The notes below the pieces were generated by a model. The model was not told where the DNA came from. It saw only the letters and a list, made by a program, of their open reading frames with translations, and did no database searches. DNA of 64,000 bases from Acinetobacter calcoaceticus (lineage in GTDB: Bacteria; Pseudomonadota; Gammaproteobacteria; Pseudomonadales; Moraxellaceae), in the NCBI RefSeq assembly GCF_004345325.1, contig NZ_SLVJ01000003.1, positions 124,001-188,000 on the forward strand, read 5' to 3'. Within the stretch, counting starts at the first letter, position 1, and every line of letters starts with the position of its first letter. Below are positions 46,502 to 55,343 of the stretch, in pieces. The translations under genes and the position numbers were made by a program.

Positions 46502-46828
46502 ATGAACAAAATATTTCTATGTCAAATTGACCAATTGGAAGAAGGGGAAGCCCTCCGTGTAGCCTGCGGCGTCAATGGCATTGAAGCCCTCGCCGTGTTT
46601 AACAACGCTGGGAATTTTTTTGCCATGAATGATCGTTGTTCACATGGCAATGCCTCAATGTCCGAAGGCTATCTCGAAGATGACGGTACCGTGGAATGTC
46701 CATTGCATGCTGCTCGCTTCTGCCTCAGTACCGGTAAGGCTTTGTGCCTACCGGCAACGGATCGCATTGCAACCTTCCCGGTATTGATTGAAGACGGTGC
46801 TTTATACGTTGAGATGGAAGGAGCCTAA
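46502..46828 (+). CDS. hcaC: Rieske ferredoxin of phenylpropionate dioxygenase
   Basis: A 108-residue Rieske ferredoxin. The ATG at 46502 (MNKIFLCQIDQLEEGEALRV) is preferred over a GTG 4 codons upstream because it matches the HcaC N-terminus. The cluster ligands are NDRCSHGNASMSEG (C-x-H, about 44-57) and VECPLHAARFCL (C-x-x-H, about 64-75). The stretch through LSTGKALCLPATD is nearly identical to E. coli HcaC as I recall it, the strongest evidence for the hca assignment. It carries electrons from HcaD to HcaE. Confidence 0.95.
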   Translation: MNKIFLCQIDQLEEGEALRVACGVNGIEALAVFNNAGNFFAMNDRCSHGNASMSEGYLEDDGTVECPLHAARFCLSTGKALCLPATDRIATFPVLIEDGALYVEMEGA

Positions 46829-46830
46829 GC

Positions 46831-47655
46831 ATGGGATGGCTAGAAGGTGAAGTGGCGCTGATCACTGGTGGTGGATCAGGTCTAGGCTTGGCATTGGTGG
46901 AACGCTTTCTACAAGAAGGTGCCAAAGTTGCGGTGCTGCAACGTTCAGCCGACAAAGTTGAGGCGTTAAAACAGCGTTTTGGTGATGAGATTGTGGTGGT
47001 GGCAGGGGATGTTGCCAGTTATCAGGACAATGTTCGGGCGGTTCAAGCCACGCTACAACGCTTTGGCAAATTAGATTGTTTTATTGCCAATGCCGGGATT
47101 TGGGATCATTACGCAGACATCGTCAATATGAGCGGTGAGCAACTGGAAAATGCCTTTGATGAAATCATGGCGATTAATACCAAATCATTGATCTTGGGTG
47201 CTAAAGCGGCACTGGATGCTTTGGTGCAATCCCAAGGCAGTCTGGTCTTGACCTTATCCAACTCAGCTTTATATCCAGCAGGGGGCGGGCCGATATATAC
47301 CGCATCCAAGCATGCTGGGGTCGGCGTGATGAAAGAGTTGGCCTATGAGTTGGCACCTAAAGTCCGTGTCAATGCGGTGGCGCCCTCAGGTATGAATGTC
47401 AACATCAAAGGTGCGGCCAGTTTGGGTCAGCAAAATATCGGACTATTGGATGCCCGTGACCCTGAAAAAATTGCCCGTGGTATGCCACTGGATTTCTTAC
47501 CTGAAGCCCAAGACATGACCGGTTGCTATGTGCTGTTGGCATCACGCGCCAACAATCTGCCATTAACTGGCGTATTGATTAATGCCGATTGTGGCCTAGG
47601 TATTCGAGGCTTACGTCAACCGCGTGCAGGTTTTTTTGACCACATTTCTGAATGA
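46831..47655 (+). CDS. hcaB: cis-dihydrodiol dehydrogenase of the phenylpropionate pathway
   Basis: A 274-residue short-chain dehydrogenase. The NAD-binding motif is ITGGGSGLGLALVERFLQEG (about 11-30), with NAGIWDHYA (about 89-97) and catalytic YTASK (about 154-158). It oxidises the cis-diol to 3-(2,3-dihydroxyphenyl)propionate or its cinnamate analogue. AYELAPKVRVNAVAPSGM and INADCGLGIRGLR match the HcaB/BphB/TodD branch. It follows hcaC by 2 bases. Confidence 0.94.
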   Translation: MGWLEGEVALITGGGSGLGLALVERFLQEGAKVAVLQRSADKVEALKQRFGDEIVVVAGDVASYQDNVRAVQATLQRFGKLDCFIANAGIWDHYADIVNMSGEQLENAFDEIMAINTKSLILGAKAALDALVQSQGSLVLTLSNSALYPAGGGPIYTASKHAGVGVMKELAYELAPKVRVNAVAPSGMNVNIKGAASLGQQNIGLLDARDPEKIARGMPLDFLPEAQDMTGCYVLLASRANNLPLTGVLINADCGLGIRGLRQPRAGFFDHISE

Positions 47656-47696
47656 GAGATGGCGTGATGCTGAATATTGCAGGCCACATGACTGAG

Positions 47697-47791
47697 CAAC
47701 ATTGCTGAGCAAAGTTTCTGAGCAATGTTGAGTCTAAGTTTGGATCTTAGGTTAATGGACTGGAATAGCCGAACTGTTCTCCCACAGTTCG
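47697..47791 (+). promoter_or_regulatory. Three consecutive hairpins in the hcaB-mhpB intergenic region
   Basis: CAACATTGCT/AGCAATGTTG (47697-47706 and 47721-47730), CTAAG/CTTAG (about 47734-47750) and CGAACTGT/ACAGTTCG (47770-47777 and 47784-47791) are three stem-loops within 95 bases. The last ends just before the AAGGAG ribosome site of mhpB. No T run follows any, so RNA processing, stability or ribosome-site control is likelier than termination. Confidence 0.5.
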
Positions 47792-47809
47792 CCCTACAAG
47801 GAGTAAGAC

Positions 47810-48769
47810 ATGGCAGTAAAGTTGATTTGTGCATCGCACAGTCCATTGATGGAATTCGCTGTTCCTCAAGATCATGCCCAAGAACTAAAGGTACGTGAAA
47901 CCTTTGCGCAATTGGCAGCAGAGATCAAAGACTATGATCCCAGCTTGATTATTACCTTTGGTCCGGATCATTTTAATGGTTTTTTCTATGACCTGATGCC
48001 GAGCTTCTGTGCCGGGATTCGTGCCACTGCGGCAGGGGATTGGAACTATGGGCCGGGTGGATTAAATGTCCCAGAACAGACGGCACTGGATTTGGTTCGT
48101 CAGGTTATGGATGCTGGCGTCGATCTGGCTTATTCCTATCAAATGCAAGCCGATCATGGTGTGACCCAACCATTACATTTTCTCTGTGATGGCCAACTCG
48201 ACCGTTATCCGTTGATTCCAATTTTTATCAATAGTGCCGCAGCGCCATTGCCGACCACCAAGCGTACTGTGGCCTTGGGCCGTGCCGTGGGGCAGTTTAT
48301 TCAAAGTCTTGATTTGGAAAAACATCGGGTATTGATCTTGGGTACAGGCGGATTGTCACATGATCCTCCGACGCCACAAATGGGCGCAGTCACAGCAGAA
48401 GTCGAAGCCTTTTTAATCTCAGGACGTCATCCGACTGCCGAGGCACGTGATGCGCGTCAGGCCAAAGTCATCGCCGTGGGACAAAAACTGGCGGCAGGTG
48501 ATCAATCCGTTGCTGTACCCCTCAATGCCGAGTGGGATCGCGACTTACTCGGTATTTTTGAACGCGCTGATTTTGCTGCGCTAGAGGCCATGACCGAACA
48601 ACAGATTCGGGTTGAGGGTGGTCGAGGTGGTCAAGAAGTCCGTTGTTGGATGGCCGCTTTTGCTGCAATGGCGGAGCTTGGGGATTATCAGATGACCACA
48701 CATTGTTATGAGCCGATCAGTGAATGGATCGCGGGCTTTGGGATCGTATCGGCAGAACTTAAAACGTAA
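47810..48769 (+). CDS. mhpB: 2,3-dihydroxyphenylpropionate 1,2-dioxygenase (extradiol ring cleavage)
   Basis: A 319-residue class III (LigB-type) extradiol dioxygenase. Family marks are LICASHSPLMEF (N-terminal metal-ligand His), TFGPDHFNGFFYDLMPSFC (about 46-64), MQADHGVTQPLHFL (catalytic His region, about 111-124) and LGTGGLSHDPPTP. These match E. coli MhpB closely. It opens the catechol ring to the yellow meta-fission product. Unusually, it sits between hcaB and hcaD, joining upper and middle pathway in one operon. A strong AAGGAG precedes it. Confidence 0.95.
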   Translation: MAVKLICASHSPLMEFAVPQDHAQELKVRETFAQLAAEIKDYDPSLIITFGPDHFNGFFYDLMPSFCAGIRATAAGDWNYGPGGLNVPEQTALDLVRQVMDAGVDLAYSYQMQADHGVTQPLHFLCDGQLDRYPLIPIFINSAAAPLPTTKRTVALGRAVGQFIQSLDLEKHRVLILGTGGLSHDPPTPQMGAVTAEVEAFLISGRHPTAEARDARQAKVIAVGQKLAAGDQSVAVPLNAEWDRDLLGIFERADFAALEAMTEQQIRVEGGRGGQEVRCWMAAFAAMAELGDYQMTTHCYEPISEWIAGFGIVSAELKT

Positions 48770-48833
48770 AATTTTACGCTTCAAACTTTAAAAATAGCTT
48801 ACTTCAGATAACGTCACTCAGGATTAACTGGCT

Positions 48834-50060
48834 ATGAATATTCAAACTATTATCATCGTCGGTGCAGGTCAAGCCGGTGCCAGTGCGGTGCTCGAATTAC
48901 GTGCGCAACAATATACAGGCCAGATTATTTTGATTGGTGAGGAAAGCCATCTGCCGTATGAGCGTCCACCGTTATCCAAAGAGGCCATTTTAAATCCAGA
49001 TCAATGCAAACTTGAGATCTTGTCTGCGGACAAACTGGCTGAACTCGAGGTTGAGTTTATTCGGGGGCAAGCGGTGTTGAGCATCGATGCAGCACAACAT
49101 CAGCTGCATTTACAGGATGGTCGCTGTCTGCAATATGACAAATTATTGCTGGCAACAGGTGGCTCGCCACGACGTTTGCCAGCATTTGATGCCCTCGGCA
49201 AACAGGTCTATACCCTGCGTAATCTCGAAGATGCTCACGCCTTAATATCGGTATTGCAGCCTGACCGCCGTATTGTCTTGATCGGTGGTGGAGTGATCGG
49301 TTTGGAATTGGCTTCTTCGGCGCGTGCCAAAGGCTGTCAAGTGACCTTGCTTGAACAGGGTTCTCGATTGATGGGGCGCAGTACACCTGAGATTTTAGCT
49401 GATTTCTTATATACCCAACATCGCCATCATGGTGTGGATATTCGCTTAAATAGCCAGATTTTAGATTGCCAACCACAAGCCGATCAGATCCTGATTCAAC
49501 TGGATCAAGCTGAAACATTGCTGGCCGATGCAGTGATTTATGGGATTGGGATTCAACCCAATACTGCCTTGGCTGTGGCAGCGGGATTGAAGGTCGATGC
49601 CTTCGGTGCGGTATTGGTCAATGCCGATGTACAAAGTTCTGATCCAGATATTTATGCCGCGGGGGATATCGCCAGTCAACTGCGTGATGATGGTGTATAT
49701 CGTCGAGTGGAAACTTGGGAAAATGCCAATCTTCAAGCAGCTATCTTTGCGCGTCATGTCATGCAGGTCGCACATCCGAAAGCCAACCCAGCTTGGTTTT
49801 GGACCGATCAACTGGGAGTGAATTTCCAATTTGCGGGGGATATGGGGGCTGAGGAATGGTATGTGCGCGGTGAAATCAATCCTGCAACGCCAAATCCGAT
49901 TTTTATCTTATTTGGGATTCGCGATCGTCAGATCGTTGCCGCCATCACCGTGAATGCGGCCAAAGAAATGCGCCACTTAAAGAAAATGATCCAATCGCAG
50001 CAGCGCTTTGCCACCGATATCCATCTCGACCTCAGTCGAGAACTGCGTAAACTTCTTTAA
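48834..50060 (+). CDS. hcaD: Ferredoxin reductase of phenylpropionate dioxygenase
   Basis: A 408-residue FAD/NAD-dependent reductase. FAD motif IIVGAGQAGASAVLELRAQ (about 7-25), then LPYERPPLSKEAIL; NAD motif IVLIGGGVIGLELASSARAKG (about 146-165 region); second FAD motif DIYAAGDIAS (about 270). It passes electrons from NADH to the HcaC ferredoxin. It resembles HcaD/BphA4-type reductases. It is separated from mhpB by 64 bases in the same direction and probably belongs to the same operon. Confidence 0.92.
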   Translation: MNIQTIIIVGAGQAGASAVLELRAQQYTGQIILIGEESHLPYERPPLSKEAILNPDQCKLEILSADKLAELEVEFIRGQAVLSIDAAQHQLHLQDGRCLQYDKLLLATGGSPRRLPAFDALGKQVYTLRNLEDAHALISVLQPDRRIVLIGGGVIGLELASSARAKGCQVTLLEQGSRLMGRSTPEILADFLYTQHRHHGVDIRLNSQILDCQPQADQILIQLDQAETLLADAVIYGIGIQPNTALAVAAGLKVDAFGAVLVNADVQSSDPDIYAAGDIASQLRDDGVYRRVETWENANLQAAIFARHVMQVAHPKANPAWFWTDQLGVNFQFAGDMGAEEWYVRGEINPATPNPIFILFGIRDRQIVAAITVNAAKEMRHLKKMIQSQQRFATDIHLDLSRELRKLL

Positions 50061-50080
50061 ATCAATAGGGTATTGAGTGC

Positions 50081-50986
50081 ATGAGCCAATCAGTTTCAAC
50101 TTTGATGACGGTATTGGTTTATGCCCTGTTGGTGTTGATCTGGGCCACCACGCCTCTGGCTGTGGTTTGGACGGTGCAAGAGTTGGATGCGATGTGGGCA
50201 CTGTGGCTACGCTATCTGGTTGCTAGTGCCATCATGATTAGCATGATCGTTCTGATTCGTGGCCAATTACCGCTTCATGCAACCGCCTTGCAGAGCTATG
50301 TTGCGGGTAGTCTTAACTTGATTGGTGCGCAACTGTTTATCTATCTGGCCGCACAAAGTTTGAGTTCCGGGCTTATGGTGCTGATCTATGCACTGGCACC
50401 GCTTTTGGCCGGATTGATTGATCACTTTATTTTGAGGACACAGCGGCTCAAGATCTGGCAATGGGCCGGTATGTCGATGGCCTTTGCGGGATTGTTGCTG
50501 ATCTTCAGCGATCAAAGTGATACTGCGGCTGACCCCTTTGGCATCGTATTGATGCTGCTGAGTGTGGTGTGTTATTTGGCCTCAATCTACTGGGTGAAGC
50601 AGATCAATGCCGATCTACCCGCATTGACCCAAGCCAGCGGTGCATTGATCATTTCTGCTTTGGTCGGGTGTTTGATGTTGCCTTGGATCTGGCCGGATAT
50701 GCCTACAGCTTGGCCAAGTTTGCAGACCCGTCTGACGTTTCTGTTTACGGTGCTTATGTCATCCATCGTAGCAATGTTGTGTTACTTCTATTTAATCAAA
50801 CGACTACATGCCTCTACTTTTGCACTCAATAATTTAATCAATCCCAGCATCGCGATCAGTATCGGGGTGATATTCAATCAGGAACAGTTGAGCTTATATC
50901 TCGTCTGGGGATTGGGCTTGGTGATGGCCGGTTTGGTGATCTATTTTTCCGGTATGTGGCTGAAAATCTTTGCGGGTAGACGTTAA
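50081..50986 (+). CDS. EamA/DMT-family membrane transporter
   Basis: A 301-residue protein with ten hydrophobic helices in two EamA repeats; the second begins near FGIVLMLLSVVCYLASIYWV (about 150). Typical EamA marks are ALLVLIWATTPLAVVW in TM1 and LNNLINPSIAISIGVIFNQE (about 250-269). These proteins usually export metabolites. It starts 20 bases after hcaD, so it is probably the last gene of the hca operon and might export pathway intermediates or products; this role is inferred. Confidence 0.85.
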   Translation: MSQSVSTLMTVLVYALLVLIWATTPLAVVWTVQELDAMWALWLRYLVASAIMISMIVLIRGQLPLHATALQSYVAGSLNLIGAQLFIYLAAQSLSSGLMVLIYALAPLLAGLIDHFILRTQRLKIWQWAGMSMAFAGLLLIFSDQSDTAADPFGIVLMLLSVVCYLASIYWVKQINADLPALTQASGALIISALVGCLMLPWIWPDMPTAWPSLQTRLTFLFTVLMSSIVAMLCYFYLIKRLHASTFALNNLINPSIAISIGVIFNQEQLSLYLVWGLGLVMAGLVIYFSGMWLKIFAGRR

Positions 50987-51489
50987 TCGGATTTTATCTG
51001 CTCCATTTCACTGTACTTTCATCGGATAGTGCTGGTTTTAATCATTATTTTTACTACGACCATGCCTACATGTTGACTAAAAAAAATCATCATATTCACT
51101 ACATGTGAACTGCAATCAAACTCATGTTTAGAAAACAAAAAAATAAACAATTCTTTCACTGTATTCCGCTAATATCAGGAACTTATTTGATCCACACTGA
51201 TCTCATCGTGCATCCTAATGTTGATCTCGGGATAATCCTCATCTTTGACAACTGACTTTACACTCTTGTTTGATGTTAAAGTTCTGATTGAGGATGATGA
51301 AATCGTGTTTGAAATGAAATAGTTTTGTTATATGGTTGATTAAAGTTAATTTAAATTGCCATGTGCATACAGTTTTTAGCAGTGCAGATGCATTATAGTG
51401 AACACTACTGTTATATAAGTAAATTGCTTATACATGTAGCCCTAAAAGTGTCTAGATAAACCACTATGTCTGCCACTGGAGTTGAACCT
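50987..51489. other. AT-rich intergenic region with one weak small ORF
   Basis: About 500 bases without a clear gene. One ATG-started frame of 43 codons (51124-51255, beginning MFRKQKNKQFF) is open, but it has no ribosome site and is not convincing. A promoter for the downstream hydrolase should be here. No RNA or repeat is recognised. Confidence 0.45.
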
Positions 51490-51510
51490 ATGAAAGAGCG
51501 TTTAGAATAA
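51490..51510 (+). CDS. Six-codon leader ORF before the hydrolase gene
   Basis: ATG AAA GAG CGT TTA GAA TAA (MKERLE) has a better ribosome site (GGAG, 8 bases upstream) than the following gene, whose ATG lies 2 bases after this stop. It may be a leader peptide that couples translation into the hydrolase gene; chance is also possible. Confidence 0.3.
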   Translation: MKERLE

Positions 51511-51512
51511 CA

Positions 51513-52631
51513 ATGTCGAAAAAGGCTGAGAAAGATCAAATTACAGATCAGGTATTAGACCATCCCGACTCAGATGCCAAGTCGCCTCGAGAGACTTTGC
51601 ATTATCGTATAGCGACTGAAGATTGTTTAACACATACATTCAGTGCACCAAAGTATCCCTTGGTACAGTCTCGGCATCATGATGGGCGTTGTTTTCACAA
51701 CGAGATTCCGCGTCCACTTGGTCGTAGTCGTTGGGCATTGATGCGCTGGATCATGACACGCAAATCTCAGACTTGGCAGGTTGATAGCGAGCTTGAGGCG
51801 AAAAAATTTTACAACTCTAAATTGATGCTGCCCCAACATCGGCCTGAGGCGAAAATGGATGATTGGCAGGTCTGGTTTGTTGGCCACGCCACCGTTTTAA
51901 TCCAGATTGGCCCCTATAATTTTTTAACCGATCCGGTTTGGGCAGATCATGTTAGCCCCAAACAGGGGATGGGACCGAAACGCGTCTGTCCTGCAGGAAT
52001 CGCCTTAGAGCATTTACCGCATATTCATGCAGTGCTGTTGAGTCATAACCATTATGACCATATGGATCTGGCCAGTTTGCGCTGGTTGCATGAACGTTTT
52101 GGCATGCCAATCTATACGGGGTTGGGCAATAGCGCTTACTTAGACAAAGCCTTCCATGTGATTGAAATGGATTGGTGGCAGTCGGCATTATTATTTGATT
52201 TTAAAATTATTTATACCCCAGCCCAGCATGGTTCAGGCCGCGGATTACGCGATCAAAATGCGGCGCTTTGGGGAGGATTCTCCATTGTCAGTGATGAAGG
52301 GCATTGTTTCTTTGCCGGTGACACGGGTTACTCACCACATTTTAAAGAGATTCATAAACGATTGGGCGCACCGCGTATCGCTTTGTTACCGATCGGGGCT
52401 TATGAGCCACGGCAACTGATGCGTTATATGCATATGAATCCACAAGATGCCTTTCAAGCACATCTCGATCTGCATGCCAAGCGTTCACTCGCCGTGCATT
52501 ATCGAACCTTTCAACTCACTGATGAAATGCGTGATCAACCCGAAAAAGACCTGCATCAAGCCATGAAAAATTCGTCTAAGTTGATGAATCCATTTTATTG
52601 TATTAAAGAAGGCCGCAAGATGACGGTTTAG
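51513..52631 (+). CDS. Metallo-beta-lactamase-fold hydrolase, NAPE-PLD/UlaG-like
   Basis: A 372-residue cytosolic MBL-fold protein. The Zn motif is LLSHNHYDHMDL (H-x-H-x-D-H, about 175-186); further ligands are in FAGDTGYSPHF (Asp/His, about 268-278) and LAVHYRTFQL (last His). WFVGHATVLIQIGPYNFLTDP is the typical entry strand of the NAPE-hydrolysing phospholipase D-like group. The N-terminal 60 residues are polar. A lipid phosphodiesterase role is suggested by family only. Confidence 0.85.
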   Translation: MSKKAEKDQITDQVLDHPDSDAKSPRETLHYRIATEDCLTHTFSAPKYPLVQSRHHDGRCFHNEIPRPLGRSRWALMRWIMTRKSQTWQVDSELEAKKFYNSKLMLPQHRPEAKMDDWQVWFVGHATVLIQIGPYNFLTDPVWADHVSPKQGMGPKRVCPAGIALEHLPHIHAVLLSHNHYDHMDLASLRWLHERFGMPIYTGLGNSAYLDKAFHVIEMDWWQSALLFDFKIIYTPAQHGSGRGLRDQNAALWGGFSIVSDEGHCFFAGDTGYSPHFKEIHKRLGAPRIALLPIGAYEPRQLMRYMHMNPQDAFQAHLDLHAKRSLAVHYRTFQLTDEMRDQPEKDLHQAMKNSSKLMNPFYCIKEGRKMTV

Positions 52632-52775
52632 CGGTGATGTTGAGTGTGCTGAGGTCGCGTGTGTTGACGTTGAGTTTGTTGAGGGGGGAGGTTGTTGAGG
52701 ATGTTGATGGTACGTGCTGCGGTTAAATTTTAAGCGTATACTCAAAACATCTGTTATGACTACAGGTGTACAAAC

Positions 52776-52979
52776 GTGAAAAAACAACAAACACACTCCT
52801 TGATGGAAATGATTTCCTATACCTCCATTGATTTCACCTTAGATATATTATTGATCGGCTTGGCATTGCTATGGCTGGCCTATATCGTACTTGGATGGTC
52901 TGGATTGATGTTGGTCAGTGCCTTGTCCCTAGGTGGTTATATGCTATATCAATATGCAAACCGCAGTGATCATCCTTAA
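52776..52979 (+). CDS. Small membrane protein, GTG start
   Basis: A 67-residue protein starting at GTG with AGGTG 8 bases upstream; a later ATG at codon 10 has no ribosome site. Two hydrophobic helices (about 20-40 and 42-60) are joined by a short turn (LGWSG). No family is recognised. A terminator follows. Confidence 0.55.
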   Translation: MKKQQTHSLMEMISYTSIDFTLDILLIGLALLWLAYIVLGWSGLMLVSALSLGGYMLYQYANRSDHP

Positions 52980-53023
52980 AACAGCATCTTAAAGCTGTAC
53001 CTAAAACAGCAGTTGAGATGAGC

Positions 53024-53050
53024 AAAAACCACCCGAAGGTGGTTTTTTTC
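53024..53050 (+). terminator. Terminator between the small membrane gene and catalase
   Basis: AAAAACCACC pairs with GGTGGTTTTT around a CGAA tetraloop, with T residues after it on the plus strand and A/T runs on both sides, so it may also serve katA from the other strand. Confidence 0.88.
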
Positions 53051-53074
53051 TGTATTTAAGGGGTCGGTTAAGGC

Positions 53075-54595
53075 TTAGAGAAAGCTCGGTAGACCTTTGG
53101 CTGGATCAGTTTCTCGTGCAGTTTGTGCATCTTCAACCGTCATGCCGAGGGCTTTGGCCACGCCTTCACCATATGCAGGATCACATGCATAACAGTTACG
53201 GATATGACGATACTTAATAAAATCAAGTGCATCACCCATGGCACGTGCGGTGTTATCAAACAGTGCCTGTTGCTGGCTTGGCTTCATTAAGTTAAATAGC
53301 GCACGTGGCTGACTAAAGTAGTTCGCATCTTCTTTACGGAAATCCCAATAATCTGCATCACCACTGATTTTCAATGGCGGCTCTTTGTATTGCGGTTGTT
53401 CCTGCCATTGGCTAAAGCTATTTGGTTCGTAGTGAGGCAAACCACCATAGTTGTGGTCTGTACGGCCTTGACCATCACGGTGATTTGAAAATACTGGACA
53501 ACGTGCAGCATTCACAGGGATCTGTTGATAGTTCGCTCCTAAGCGATAGCGTTGCGCATCGGCATAGTTAAACAAACGCGCTTGCAACATGCGGTCAGGA
53601 GATACGCTGATGCCTGGGACTAAATTGCTTGGTGCAAATGCCGATTGCTCGACATCAACGAAGAAGTTTTCTGGGTTTTTATTCAGTTCAAACTCACCCA
53701 CTTCGATCAGTGGGTAGTCGCCTTTAGGCCAGACTTTGGTCAGGTCAAAGGGATGATAAGGCACTTTTTCGGCATCAGTTTCTTCCATGATTTGTACATA
53801 CATTTTCCATTTTGGAAACTGACCTTCCTCAATGGCATCGTATAAATCACGTTGATTGCTTTCGCGATCTTTGGCGATGACTGCTTCAGCTTCAGCATCG
53901 GTAATATTTTCAATACCTTGTTGAGTGCGGAAATGGAATTTCACCCAAAAACGTTCATTCTGTGCATTGATAAAGCTATAGGTGTGGCTACCAAAACCAT
54001 GCATATGGCGGAAGCTTTTTGGAATGCCGCGATCAGACATCACGATGGTGACTTGGTGCAGGGCTTCAGGCAATAAAGTCCAGAAATCCCAGTTGTTGGT
54101 TGCACTACGCAAGTTGGTGCGTGGATCACGTTTGACGGCTTTGTTTAAATCAGGGAATTTTCGCGGGTCACGCATGAAAAACACGGGGGTGTTGTTACCC
54201 ACCATGTCCCAGTTGCCTTCCTCGGTATAAAATTTCAGTGCAAAGCCACGGATATCACGTTCTGCTTCTGCTGCACCACGCTCACCTGCAACGGTGGTAA
54301 AGCGTGCAAACATTTCAGTTTTTTTACCAATCTCACTAAAGATCTTGGCACGGGTATATTGGGTAATGTCATGGGTAACGGTAAAAGTACCAAAAGCACC
54401 TGAGCCTTTGGCATGCATACGACGTTCAGGAATCACTTCGCGGGCAAAATTTGCTAATTTTTCATTTAGCCACAAATCTTGTGCCAAGAGTGGGCCACGC
54501 GCACCTGCTGTCAAGCTGTTTTGGTTGTCTACAACGGGCGCACCAAAATCAGTGGTTAAGTGGGTGAAGGGACATTTTTTTGGATCTTGACTCAT
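53075..54595 (-). CDS. katA: Monofunctional heme catalase
   Basis: A 506-residue small-subunit catalase decomposing H2O2. Catalytic His is in [15 protein letters not shown] (about 57-71), Asn in [15 protein letters not shown] (about 129-143), and the heme-ligand Tyr in [14 protein letters not shown] (about 337-350). NADPH-site residues typical of clade 3 catalases appear in the [12 protein letters not shown] region. Full length. No catalase-linked ankyrin gene is adjacent. OxyR control is common in the family but no site was assigned here. Confidence 0.97.
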   Translation of the reverse strand: MSQDPKKCPFTHLTTDFGAPVVDNQNSLTAGARGPLLAQDLWLNEKLANFAREVIPERRMHAKGSGAFGTFTVTHDITQYTRAKIFSEIGKKTEMFARFTTVAGERGAAEAERDIRGFALKFYTEEGNWDMVGNNTPVFFMRDPRKFPDLNKAVKRDPRTNLRSATNNWDFWTLLPEALHQVTIVMSDRGIPKSFRHMHGFGSHTYSFINAQNERFWVKFHFRTQQGIENITDAEAEAVIAKDRESNQRDLYDAIEEGQFPKWKMYVQIMEETDAEKVPYHPFDLTKVWPKGDYPLIEVGEFELNKNPENFFVDVEQSAFAPSNLVPGISVSPDRMLQARLFNYADAQRYRLGANYQQIPVNAARCPVFSNHRDGQGRTDHNYGGLPHYEPNSFSQWQEQPQYKEPPLKISGDADYWDFRKEDANYFSQPRALFNLMKPSQQQALFDNTARAMGDALDFIKYRHIRNCYACDPAYGEGVAKALGMTVEDAQTARETDPAKGLPSFL

Positions 54596-55055
54596 TTCAA
54601 TTCTCCATAATTTTCATGGTGTTATTAAAAAGTAATAAACGTCGGACAGTGGTATTTACGCGGACAAAGCTTAGAGTAGCGGTAATGGTTGAGTGGTTAA
54701 AGAGAATAATAGTTAAGTAAAATCAGCATGATAAAAAAAGTAAATTTACACAACTACTTTTTAGAGGTCTGTATTTTAGATTATTCCATCCTGCACACAC
54801 CTATCTTACTTGCAATGGAGCATCGTCTGTCTGCCTAGAAATGCCGAATTCGATTTGATCGCTGTGCTTGAGCTTGCCGACCTTCGCCGCAAACTTCATC
54901 ACGGTTTAAATTTAATGGATCTATGTTGATTATACAAATCGATTTAAATGCTACAGTTGATCATTTTTAGCGATAGCTTGGCTTGTCGAAAATCCTCAAT
55001 GATCATGGCATATAAAGCATGAAATCGCACATAAAATATCATGTTGTAGTGTGGT
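54596..55055. other. Intergenic region with coding-like debris
   Basis: Between katA and the AidB-type gene. A plus-strand stretch with no stop runs 54780-54929 and contains LPRNAEFDLIAVLELADLRR, protein-like but without an ATG; it may be a gene fragment or chance. The katA promoter should lie at 54596-54780. No RNA gene or repeat is seen. Confidence 0.35.
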
Positions 55056-55259
55056 TCAATCTATAACGTGAGGAGTCATTAATAAGCTTTGGGAAATAAA
55101 ACCATAGCTGATACGATGAATGTTTTGCAAGGGATTGTGGCTTAAATACAATTCGATACAGTGAAACCAAGCATCGGGCATCAAGGTGTAGTGTTTTTGA
55201 TAGACCTCAGGACCAGAGATTTGGCGTTCCAAATAAAACAGTTTCGCCCATATCCGTTG
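55056..55259 (-). pseudogene. Possible gene remnant or short ORF without ATG
   Basis: A 67-codon open frame after a TAA, reading IWAKLFYLERQISGPEVY, HYTLMPDAWFHCIELYLS and ISYGFISQSLLMTPHVID. Composition is strongly protein-like, yet the only early start would be TTG and there is no ribosome site. It is likely the C-terminal remnant of a lost gene. No family is recognised. Confidence 0.35.
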
Positions 55260-55343
55260 TTAATCACTGATCTGCTGTAGTTGTGTGGCCAATATCTCCT
55301 ATACTGATTGCAATACAGCAAAATAATAAGTGGAGCGCTGCAC

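Noticed and set aside
52485-52796. A 103-codon minus-strand ORF with Pro/Ser/Thr repeats
   Set aside because: It is antisense to the end of the hydrolase gene and the GTTGAG repeat, with no ribosome site or family signal.
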